From the NCBI GenBank assembly GCA_001556125.1, contig LSIG01000086.1, forward strand, positions 1-28,533: 28,533 nucleotides of DNA. The letters are read 5' to 3'. Made by a program: the position numbers and the translations under genes. Shown here piece after piece: positions 7,132 to 13,975 of this stretch; within the stretch, counting starts at the first letter, position 1; each line of letters starts with the position of its first letter. The stretch comes from Rhizobiales bacterium CCH10-E5 (GTDB taxonomy: Bacteria; Pseudomonadota; Alphaproteobacteria; Rhizobiales; Beijerinckiaceae). Below the pieces are notes generated by a model. The model ran no database searches. It was not told where the DNA came from and saw only the letters and a list, made by a program, of their open reading frames with translations.

Positions 7132-8448
7132 ATGACCGAACCCAATGGGATGATTTATCTGTGCGCGGGTGGCGCGGAGCGGTTCAGGAAGGACACGTCG
7201 AAGCGCTTCAGGAAGCGCGACAACGCGACGCTGCTCGAGATCGACGGCAAGCTGAATGCTTATCCGATCATACCCACCCAAAACTTCAACCAGCGGGCGC
7301 AGGCCCTGGTTGCGATCATCACGCTTTGCGTCAAGTGGCTGGACGCAAAGAAGACGAAGATCGACGGGCACGGCTCCTTTCGCGCGCCGGTGATCCAGGC
7401 CCTTGGGAGTGCGGCAGAGACGGCCCTTCGAGGGGTCGAAAAAGACCAGATCAGTGCCGAAAAGAAAGCTAAGGCTCAAAAAAACTGGGCCATCGCTCGC
7501 GATGGCGTCCGCAAGCTGTTCCCGAAGGGGTCGACCCAAGGGGCAAATGGCCGGCCCGTGCAACCCATGCACCCTCATAACTATCTCGAAGTTCTCGATC
7601 CGCAACACCGCCGCGGTCAAGAACTGAGGCAACACTTCATGGACTGGGAGCGGGACGATCAATTCAACGGGAATTTTTGGGACTATTTAGAAAAGCTGAA
7701 TTCCGAGCAATTGGATCACCTCCAGAAAGCTAAAGTCACCTATGTCGAAAGTCTGGCGTTTCGTGAGTTGTTCATCGTCAATTTTGCGGGAGGGCTGATG
7801 CGGTCCTGCATGTCGCCGACCGTGCAGAACATGATCATGAGCAATGCTCCCCTTGCTCAGGTGATGGCCAATGCAGAAGAGAAGCTTCTCGACACGACGA
7901 CCTGGGCCTCGCAGACGCTTGGAGAGAACGGTTGGGGAGCTTTCGTGCTCAGTCCTGCCGAAGTCCTTTATGTGGGGGAACATAAGAATCCAACATTCCA
8001 CCATTCGAGCTTCCTGTGCGGAGCACCGGTCCTCGCGGCTGGCATGATCAAGGTGAAGCAGGGCCGTGTTGTTGCGATCCATGAGAAGAACGGCCACTAT
8101 CGGTCGGGGGAGCATCACGTCATGTCGTTCCTGACTTTGCTCAAGCGCAACATGCCGGGCACAAACTGGTGGGAAGTGCCGTATATCGGATTTTGGGATA
8201 CGGCGGAAAAGGCGAAAAAGAAGGAAAAGAAGGTCGCTGAGATACTCGGGCTCCCGCCGGTGCAAATCGTCGCAAAGGGGGGACCGCAACCCTCGACGGT
8301 CGGATACTCCACGATGCAACGGTCGGGCCGCCCGCTGCCACAGCCCCCCGCGCAGCAGAAAGGCTCGGGGCGACCGCTGCCGCAGCCGCCTTCGTCGCCT
8401 CCAAAAGGCAATGTGCGGAACCTGGTCAACCGCTTCAACAAGGGTTGA
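7132..8448 (+). CDS. Uncharacterised IQM-like protein, paralogue 1, with proline-rich tail
   Basis: No named bacterial family is recognised. The 438-residue protein has no signal peptide or membrane segment. Its N-terminal region (1-250) is mostly helical and conserved with the next gene (YLCAGGAERFRKD, HRRGQEL, FWDYLEKL, RSCMSPTVQNMI). Residues 251-337 (LLDTTTW, AFVLSPAEVLYVG, H290-H-S-S-F-L-C-G297, a glycine-rich strand, then G321-H-Y-R324) resemble the C-terminal domain of plant IQM calmodulin-binding proteins as I remember it. After a lysine-rich stretch (356-369) comes a proline-rich linker with RPLPQPP twice (R400 and R414) and the tail GNVRNLVNRFNKG. The start at 7132 follows GGGAGGGG. 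Base composition is visibly more A/T-rich than its neighbours. A host-directed or regulatory role is speculation. Confidence 0.85.
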   Translation: MTEPNGMIYLCAGGAERFRKDTSKRFRKRDNATLLEIDGKLNAYPIIPTQNFNQRAQALVAIITLCVKWLDAKKTKIDGHGSFRAPVIQALGSAAETALRGVEKDQISAEKKAKAQKNWAIARDGVRKLFPKGSTQGANGRPVQPMHPHNYLEVLDPQHRRGQELRQHFMDWERDDQFNGNFWDYLEKLNSEQLDHLQKAKVTYVESLAFRELFIVNFAGGLMRSCMSPTVQNMIMSNAPLAQVMANAEEKLLDTTTWASQTLGENGWGAFVLSPAEVLYVGEHKNPTFHHSSFLCGAPVLAAGMIKVKQGRVVAIHEKNGHYRSGEHHVMSFLTLLKRNMPGTNWWEVPYIGFWDTAEKAKKKEKKVAEILGLPPVQIVAKGGPQPSTVGYSTMQRSGRPLPQPPAQQKGSGRPLPQPPSSPPKGNVRNLVNRFNKG

Positions 8449-8714
8449 GGGCGGCACAGTCGCCCCGCACCACAGCCACGGACGATTCGCCACGTTCTCG
8501 CCGGCCCGCAGAACCCCGGATCCCTGCGGAAACAAGACGATGTGGCCCGGCCTCTGGCCGGGCCCGCACAGCGCCACAGAGGCGATGTCCACAGCCCGGA
8601 TGCCGTCGATCGGCGCCGCGGCTGTTCCCTGCGATACATCGCCGATGCCTTGAACGTGCATGGGCCCTGCGGCGACTACCCTCCATCATGGGCCGATGAA
8701 GGCGGGAGGGAACG
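8449..8714. other. 266-base region between the paralogues
   Basis: No credible gene is present. It contains a perfect nine-base hairpin (8544-8564, listed separately). Bases 8699-8714 (AAGGCGGGAGGGAACG) repeat the leader of the first paralogue with one change. Both leaders also have GCGAC, 11 bases, then ATGGG a little further upstream, which suggests that the duplication included upstream sequence and that each copy may be independently expressed. Confidence 0.45.
8544..8564 (+). other. Perfect hairpin, possible terminator of the first paralogue
   Basis: GGCCCGGCC (8544-8552) and GGCCGGGCC (8556-8564) pair perfectly around TCT. It lies about 95 bases after the stop of the first IQM-like gene. 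No T-run follows on either strand, so intrinsic termination is uncertain; it may stabilise the 3' end. Confidence 0.4.
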
Positions 8715-9899
8715 ATGGCGGAGCCGAAGGGAGCGGTCTATCTGCGGGCGGGGGGCGCCGAGCAGTTCCGGAAAGACACGGCGAAGCGTTTCGCGCGGCG
8801 CGTCAACAAGACGCTGCTCAAGATCGATGACGCACTCCCGCGCTATGCCGCGATCCCGCGGGACGAGCGCAGCCTGCGCACCCAGGCCCTGCTTGCCCTG
8901 GTCGCCCTCTGCGATCACTGGCTCAGGGACAAGCAGACCAAGATCGACCAGCATGAATCCTTCCGGGCCGCCGCAGTCCAGGATCTGCATGAGGCTGCGG
9001 TGGCGGAACTCAGAGGCCTGCAGAACTGGGCCAAGGCGAAGACGGCGATCCGCAAGCTCATTCCCAAGGGCTCGTTCAGGGGCCATGGCGCGGCACCGGT
9101 TCGGCTGATGCAGCAGGAGAACTGGCTGGAGGTGCTCGATACGCATCACCGGCGGGGCCAGGAATTGAAGAAGCATTTCCTGATGTGGGAAGCCTCGGGG
9201 CAATCCTGCTCGTTCTGGGAGTATCTTGAGAAGCTCGATCCCGTTGCAAAGAAGGAACTGGCCGAAGTCTCGGTGCGCTATGTCGACGACCTGATCTACC
9301 GCGCGCTGTTCGAGGTCACCTTCGACAACGGGCTGATGCGCTCGCGCATGTCGCCCGTCGTGCAGAACATGATCCTCAGCCGGTTTCCGCGCGCCACCGT
9401 CTTTGCGAACGCGGACGAGAAGCTGCTCGACACCAGCACCTGGCCGTCCAACGCCCTGCGCGGCGTCTCGACCGGCTGGGCCGCCTTCGTCCTGAGCCCG
9501 CAGGAGGTGCTCTATGCGGGGATGCATGTGAGCGGCTTGTTCCACCACTCCAGTTTCCTGTGCGGAGCGCCCGTCCTGGCTTCCGGCATGTTGCGCGTCG
9601 CAAACGGCCGCATCCGAGGGATCCATGAGAAGAACGGCCACTACCGCTCGCAGGACATCCATCTGATGACCTTCCTGAAGCTGCTCCAGCGCAAGCTCCC
9701 GGGCACGGACTGGCACGATGTCGAGTACATCACCTTCGGCGGAACGCCGATGACCGTCGGGCAGAAGCTGAACCTGCCGCGCCGACCGGCTGTGCCGAGC
9801 CGGGCCAACCGCGGACAGCTCCCTTCGACAGTGGCTTCCCAGCAACCCGTTCAGCAGGGCAACGTGCGCAACCTCATCAACCGCTTCAACAGGGGCTGA
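8715..9899 (+). CDS. Uncharacterised IQM-like protein, paralogue 2
   Basis: A full-length tandem paralogue of the gene at 7132 (394 residues). Conserved blocks in order are YLRAGGAEQFRKDTAKRF (9-26), LEVLDTHHRRGQELKKHF, FWEYLEKLD, GLMRSRMSPVVQNMI, EKLLDTSTW, the IQM-like core with AAFVLSPQEVLYAG, H277-H-S-S-F-L-C-G284 and G308-H-Y-R311, then PGTDW. The tail GNVRNLINRFNRG (382-394) differs from paralogue 1 by two conservative changes, although the preceding linker is shorter and lacks RPLPQPP. It also lacks a 14-residue lysine-rich insertion found near residue 102 of paralogue 1. The start has GGGAGGG just upstream. GC-rich codon use matches the rest of the window. Function unknown. Confidence 0.87.
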   Translation: MAEPKGAVYLRAGGAEQFRKDTAKRFARRVNKTLLKIDDALPRYAAIPRDERSLRTQALLALVALCDHWLRDKQTKIDQHESFRAAAVQDLHEAAVAELRGLQNWAKAKTAIRKLIPKGSFRGHGAAPVRLMQQENWLEVLDTHHRRGQELKKHFLMWEASGQSCSFWEYLEKLDPVAKKELAEVSVRYVDDLIYRALFEVTFDNGLMRSRMSPVVQNMILSRFPRATVFANADEKLLDTSTWPSNALRGVSTGWAAFVLSPQEVLYAGMHVSGLFHHSSFLCGAPVLASGMLRVANGRIRGIHEKNGHYRSQDIHLMTFLKLLQRKLPGTDWHDVEYITFGGTPMTVGQKLNLPRRPAVPSRANRGQLPSTVASQQPVQQGNVRNLINRFNRG

Positions 9900-9914
9900 A
9901 GCAGCCGCCCCCGC

Positions 9915-10583
9915 TCAACCCTCCAGGAAGGGATTGCTCGCCCGTTCTTCGCCAAGGGTTCCCGCCGGGCCATGCCCGGGCAGGAACTGGACGTCATCGC
10001 CGAGCGGCAGCAGCTTGCCCCGGATCCCCGCGATCAGCGTCTCGTGGCTGCCATAGGGAAAATCGGTGCGGCCGACGGAGCCGGCAAAGACCGTATCGCC
10101 GGCGAGCAGGAAGCGCAGATCCTTCTGGAAGAAGGTGACGTGACCCGGTGTGTGACCGGGCACATGCAGCACCGCGAAGGCGACATCGCCGACCTTGACC
10201 TCGTCGCCCTCGACGAGCCAGCGCGACGGCGTCACGGCCCGCATGTCGCGGATGTCGAAGCGCAGCCCCGCGGTCGGCAGTTCGTCCAGCAGGAACTTGT
10301 CGGCCTCGTGAGGGCCGATGACCGGCACCAACAACGCCTCGGCCAGTTCGGCCGCCCCGCCGGCATGGTCGAGATGGCCGTGCGTCAGCCAGATCGCCAC
10401 CGGCGTGACGCCGACCTCCTTCAGCGCGCCGCGGATCAGCGAGACGTCGCCGCCCGGATCGACCACGACCGCCTGCTTGGTGCGCGTGCACCAGAGGATC
10501 GAGCAGTTCTGCTGGAACGGCGTCACCGGGATGACGGCGATCTGGAGCGGGGTCTGCGGCTGGTCGGTCACGGGCATCTCCAT
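9915..10583 (-). CDS. MBL-fold metallo-hydrolase (glyoxalase II-like)
   Basis: A 222-residue cytosolic metallo-beta-lactamase-fold hydrolase of the short glyoxalase II-like group (YcbL/GloC type), which hydrolyses S-acyl-glutathione thioesters or related substrates. Metal ligands are visible: T67-H68-G-H70-L-D72-H73, H144 in VPGHTPGH, D163 in AGDTVF, and H204 in LPGHG. NCSILWC and the GSVGRTDFPYG segment are typical. It lacks the C-terminal substrate domain of classical GloB. The start at 10583 (MEMPVTD) is chosen; MPVTD at 10577 is equally possible and the longer frame has no homology. It is convergent with the second IQM-like gene, 15 bases away. The substrate cannot be fixed from sequence. 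Confidence 0.9.
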   Translation of the reverse strand: MEMPVTDQPQTPLQIAVIPVTPFQQNCSILWCTRTKQAVVVDPGGDVSLIRGALKEVGVTPVAIWLTHGHLDHAGGAAELAEALLVPVIGPHEADKFLLDELPTAGLRFDIRDMRAVTPSRWLVEGDEVKVGDVAFAVLHVPGHTPGHVTFFQKDLRFLLAGDTVFAGSVGRTDFPYGSHETLIAGIRGKLLPLGDDVQFLPGHGPAGTLGEERASNPFLEG

Positions 10584-10624
10584 CGATATCGGCTGCGAGA
10601 CGCGACCGCGCCGCGCCCGTTTCG

Positions 10625-10972
10625 TCAGCGTTTGCCGCAGCGACCTGCGATCAGCGTGCGGTAGTCGGCGAGGTCGGAATCCATCATCGCGACGTTCTGC
10701 GCCCGCTCGGCTCCGGCCTGGCAGGTCGCGAAGACGGCGCGCGCATCCTGCAAGAATCCGACATGCTCGCGCCAGGTCCGGCACTGGGTGGCCTGATCGG
10801 CATTGGCGACGGCCGAGAGCCGCGTCTGCTGCCGGCGCAGCGCGCCCTCGTTCTGGAAGAGATCGCGCGAGCATGTCGCCGGGCGGGCCTGGGCCACAGC
10901 AGGCGGCACCGCCGCCAACAGCGCCGGCAGCAGGCCGAATGCGACGGCTGCGGCGAGCGGAAGCCGCCTCAT
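10625..10972 (-). CDS. Small secreted four-cysteine protein
   Basis: A hypothetical 115-residue protein. Residues 1-27 form a clear signal peptide (basic MRR, hydrophobic core [16 protein letters not shown], cleavage site AVA-Q), so the mature ~88-residue protein should be periplasmic. It has four cysteines (C34, C64, C84, C112) in a predicted helical body, compatible with two disulfides. Its ATG overlaps the fumarase stop by four bases (ATGA), implying translational coupling. I do not recognise the family and the fumarase link gives no functional clue. No metal- or haem-binding motif such as CxxCH is present. Confidence 0.75.
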   Translation of the reverse strand: MRRLPLAAAVAFGLLPALLAAVPPAVAQARPATCSRDLFQNEGALRRQQTRLSAVANADQATQCRTWREHVGFLQDARAVFATCQAGAERAQNVAMMDSDLADYRTLIAGRCGKR

Positions 10973-12597
10973 CCGAGGTTCAACTCCTTGAAGAAGTCGT
11001 TGCCCTTGTCATCGATGACGATGAAGGCCGGGAAATCCTCGACCTCGATGCGCCAGACCGCCTCCATGCCGAGTTCCGGATATTCCAGCAATTCGACCTT
11101 GCGGATGCAGTCCTGCGCCAGCCTCGCGGCCGGGCCGCCGATCGAGCCGAGATAGAAGCCGCCATGCTTCTTGCAGGCTTCGCGCACCGCCGCGGAGCGG
11201 TTGCCCTTGGCGAGCATGACCATCGACCCGCCGAAGGACTGGAACTGGTCGACGAAGGAATCCATCCGGCCCGCAGTGGTCGGCCCGAAGGAGCCGGAGG
11301 CGAAACCCTCCGGGGTCTTGGCGGGACCGGCATAATAGACCGGGTGATTCTTGAAATAGTCGGGCATGCCCTGGCCGCTTTCCAGCCGCTCGCGGATCTT
11401 GGCATGGGCGGCGTCGCGCGCGACGATGATCGTGCCCGTCAGCGAGAGGCGCGTCTTGACCGGATACTTCGTCAGGGTCGCCAGGATTTCGCCCATCGGC
11501 CGGTTGAGATCGACCTTGACCACGTCTCCACCCAGCGAGGCATCCTCGACCTCCGGCAGGTACTTCGACGGGTCGGTCTCCAGGGCCTCGAGGAAGATGC
11601 CATCCTTGGTGATCTTGCCCTTGGCCTGCCGGTCTGCCGAGCAGGAGACGCCGAGGCCGATCGGCAGCGAGGCGCCGTGGCGCGGCAGGCGGATGACACG
11701 CACGTCGTGGCAGAAGTACTTGCCGCCGAACTGCGCGCCGACGCCGAGCGACTGCGTGAGCTTGTGGACCTCCGCCTCCATTTCGAGGTCGCGGAAGGCA
11801 TGCCCCGAGGGCGATCCCTGCGTCGGTAGCGCGTCGAGATAACGCGTCGAAGCCAGCTTCACTGTCTTGAGGTTCTGCTCGGCCGAGGTGCCGCCGATGA
11901 CGATGGCGAGATGGTAGGGCGGGCAGGCGGCGGTGCCGAGCGTCAGAATCTTTTCCTTCAGGAACGCGATCATGCGCTCCTTCGTCAGCAGCGAGGGTGT
12001 CGCCTGAAACAGGAAGGTCTTGTTGGCCGAGCCGCCCCCCTTGGCGACGAAGAGGAACTTGTAGGCGTCCTCGCCATGACCCTTGCCCTCGGCGTAGATG
12101 TCGATCTGCGCCGGCAGGTTGGTCGCCGTGTTCTTCTCCTCGAACATCGACAGCGGAGCGACCTGCGAATAGCGCAGGTTGCGCTTGAAATAGGCGTCGG
12201 CGACGCCCTCGCCGAGCGCCTCCTCGTCCTCGCCCTCCGTCCAGACGCGGCGGCCCTTCTTGCCCATGATGATGGCCGTGCCGGTGTCCTGGCACATCGG
12301 CAGCACGCCGCCGGCGGCGATGTTGGCATTCTTCAGGAGGTCGTAAGCCACGAACTTGTCGTTCGAGGTCGCCTCGGGATCGTCGAGGATCTTGGCGAGC
12401 TGGGCGAGATGTCCTGGCCGCAGCAGATGGTTGATGTCGATGAAGGCCTGTTCGCTGAGGCGGCGGATGGCTTCGCGGGAGACATTCAGAACCTCGCGAT
12501 CGCCAATCCGCTCGACGGAGACCCCCTCGCTGCCGAGATGGCGATAAGGCGTCTCGTCCGGCCCGAGCGGGAAGAGATCGACATGGGTATAGGCCAT
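10969..12597 (-). CDS. Class I fumarate hydratase (iron-sulfur)
   Basis: Reversibly hydrates fumarate to malate in the TCA cycle using an oxygen-sensitive [4Fe-4S] cluster. The 542-residue single-chain protein corresponds to E. coli FumA/FumB. The three cluster cysteines are visible: C102 (PMCQDTGTA), C225 (AACPPYHLA) and C319 ([13 protein letters not shown]). [12 protein letters not shown] and the C-terminal segment [17 protein letters not shown] belong to the same family. The start at 12597 has GGAG eight bases upstream; an in-frame extension to 12657 lacks homology. The stop overlaps the start of the secreted small protein. It is 126 bases downstream of ptsN on the same strand. The A/B paralogue letter is not assigned. 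Confidence 0.95.
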   Translation of the reverse strand: MAYTHVDLFPLGPDETPYRHLGSEGVSVERIGDREVLNVSREAIRRLSEQAFIDINHLLRPGHLAQLAKILDDPEATSNDKFVAYDLLKNANIAAGGVLPMCQDTGTAIIMGKKGRRVWTEGEDEEALGEGVADAYFKRNLRYSQVAPLSMFEEKNTATNLPAQIDIYAEGKGHGEDAYKFLFVAKGGGSANKTFLFQATPSLLTKERMIAFLKEKILTLGTAACPPYHLAIVIGGTSAEQNLKTVKLASTRYLDALPTQGSPSGHAFRDLEMEAEVHKLTQSLGVGAQFGGKYFCHDVRVIRLPRHGASLPIGLGVSCSADRQAKGKITKDGIFLEALETDPSKYLPEVEDASLGGDVVKVDLNRPMGEILATLTKYPVKTRLSLTGTIIVARDAAHAKIRERLESGQGMPDYFKNHPVYYAGPAKTPEGFASGSFGPTTAGRMDSFVDQFQSFGGSMVMLAKGNRSAAVREACKKHGGFYLGSIGGPAARLAQDCIRKVELLEYPELGMEAVWRIEVEDFPAFIVIDDKGNDFFKELNLG

Positions 12598-12723
12598 GGG
12601 CAGCACTCCGGCATGCAGCGACGGTCCCCTCGCCCTCCGGGCGGGAGCTTCGCGCAAGCGAATAGCCGATGTTGCGATCTAATCAAATGCGAGAGAGAGC
12701 CGCCTCGCTGCGGCCAATGCGGC

Positions 12724-13185
12724 TCAGGCGGCCTGCGCCGCCGATTCGGACAGGATGGCGTAGATGGCGGCAGGGTCGCGGGCAGCGCGGACCTGCTCCA
12801 GGACCGCGGGGTTTCGCAGCACGCGCGCCACCCGGGCCAGCGCCTTGAGATGGTCGGCGCCGGCGCCCTCTGGGGCGATCAGGACGAAGATCAGATCGAC
12901 GGGCTGGCCGTCGAGCGCATCGAAATCGATCGGCTTCTCCGCCCGGGCGAAGAGGCCGACCAGGCGGTCAATCCCGGCCATCCGGCCATGGGGGATGGCG
13001 ATGCCGTCACCAATGCCGGTGGAGCCGAGGCGCTCACGCTGCAGCAGCGCCTCGAAGAGATCCCGCTCGGACAGGCCCGTGAGCTGCGCGGCCTGCTGGG
13101 CGAGTTCCAGCAGCGCCTGCTTCTTGCCGTTGGCCCGCAACGGCGAGATCACCGCTGCAGGGCTCAGAAGATCGATCAGCGTCAT
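12724..13185 (-). CDS. ptsN: Nitrogen-PTS EIIA component
   Basis: EIIA-Ntr receives phosphate from the PtsP-NPr chain and regulates potassium transport, nitrogen and stress functions rather than sugar uptake. The 153-residue protein has the family's usual length and the phosphorylated histidine H66 in GIAIPHGRM. The N-terminal LLSPAAVISPLRANGKKQALLELA and the FVLIAPEGAGADHLKALARVAR segment are typical. The start at 13185 (MTLIDLL) gives the standard length; MDWRM at 13197, preceded by GGGA, is a possible alternative. It closes the rpoN-hpf-ptsN group found in most proteobacteria. The ptsP and ptsO genes are not in this window. Confidence 0.94.
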   Translation of the reverse strand: MTLIDLLSPAAVISPLRANGKKQALLELAQQAAQLTGLSERDLFEALLQRERLGSTGIGDGIAIPHGRMAGIDRLVGLFARAEKPIDFDALDGQPVDLIFVLIAPEGAGADHLKALARVARVLRNPAVLEQVRAARDPAAIYAILSESAAQAA

Positions 13186-13268
13186 GCGCCAGTCCATGCA
13201 TGTCCCGTGCCGCGTATCCTGACATGCGACAGGGTCAAGGTTCGGGCCCGCGCGGAACGTCGCCGGAC

Positions 13269-13856
13269 CTATGACAGCGACGCGGGAGGATCGATCCAGC
13301 CGATGTTGCCGTCGCGCCGGCGGTATACGACGTTCATCCGGCCATGACCAGCATGGCGGAACATCACGACCGGCGCGCCGGTGAGATCGAGCCCCGCGAC
13401 GGCGTCGCCGACGGTCATGACATGCAGGGATTTGGTCGATTCCGCCACGATCACGGGGTTGTCGCCGGCGCCCTCGACCTCAACCTCCTCGAAATCCTCA
13501 TCCGGGGCGGCAATGACATAGCTGGGGATTTCAAGCGCAGGCTCGCGACCATTGGCGCTGGCCGAGCGGTCCTTGAGCCGTCGCTTGTAGCGACGCAGGC
13601 GCTTCTCGATGCGCTCCGCCATCTTGTCCAGGCTGGCATAGGCATCGTGCGCCGTGCCGGACGCCTCGAGCGTGATGCCCGAAGACAGGTGCAGGACGCC
13701 GTCCGTCTTGAACGCGGTCCCGTCCTTGCCGACGGTCACATGGCCCTGGTAGCCGCCTTCGTAGTATTTGCCGAGAGCGGCGGCGACGCGGGCCTCGGCC
13801 TGGCCACGCAGGGCCTCGCCGACATCGAGGTTCTTGCCGGAGATTCGCAGGCTCAT
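13269..13856 (-). CDS. hpf: Ribosome hibernation-promoting factor, long form
   Basis: Binds the 30S decoding region in stationary phase and drives formation of inactive 100S ribosome dimers. The 195-residue protein has an N-terminal S30AE domain (1-105: LRISGKNLDVGEALR, then basic RIEKRLRRYKRRLKDR), an acidic linker and a C-terminal dimerisation domain (about 140-195: VIVAESTKSLHVMTVGDAV, then APVVMFRHAG and RRRDGNIGWIDP). This is the long form, as usual in alphaproteobacteria. The start at 13856 is preferred (MSLRISGK, with AGGGGAAG upstream); 13880 would add eight residues. It lies 119 bases after rpoN and has a folded leader (13870-13914), so it may have its own control. Confidence 0.95.
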   Translation of the reverse strand: MSLRISGKNLDVGEALRGQAEARVAAALGKYYEGGYQGHVTVGKDGTAFKTDGVLHLSSGITLEASGTAHDAYASLDKMAERIEKRLRRYKRRLKDRSASANGREPALEIPSYVIAAPDEDFEEVEVEGAGDNPVIVAESTKSLHVMTVGDAVAGLDLTGAPVVMFRHAGHGRMNVVYRRRDGNIGWIDPPASLS

Positions 13857-13869
13857 GGAGTGCTTCCCC

Positions 13870-13914
13870 TTCTTAGCCACGGCCGGGAGATCGGCCGTCT
13901 TTGGGAGCTAAGAA
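13870..13914 (-). promoter_or_regulatory. Two-tier leader hairpin just upstream of hpf
   Basis: An outer perfect eight-base repeat TTCTTAGC/GCTAAGAA (13870-13877 and 13907-13914) encloses a perfect seven-base hairpin ACGGCCG/CGGCCGT (13879-13885 and 13892-13898, loop of six). The outer stem touches the Shine-Dalgarno sequence of hpf. No T-run follows, so a terminator is unlikely. A perfect TTGACA lies at 13934-13929 on the minus strand, but no good -10 is found at the right distance. Confidence 0.5.
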
Positions 13915-13975
13915 CTCGCTACCGGGTCTGTCAATGATATGGCCCAAAGCCGTCGCAGGCGTGGCGAAGGAGGGC

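Noticed and set aside
8542..9108. Open frame in the gap between the IQM-like genes extending into the second
   Set aside because: It is arginine/serine-rich, overlaps the second gene in another frame and lacks any family feature.
12631..12643. CGCCC-TCC-GGGCG in the ptsN-fumarase gap as terminator
   Set aside because: The stem is only five bases and no T-run follows on the minus strand.
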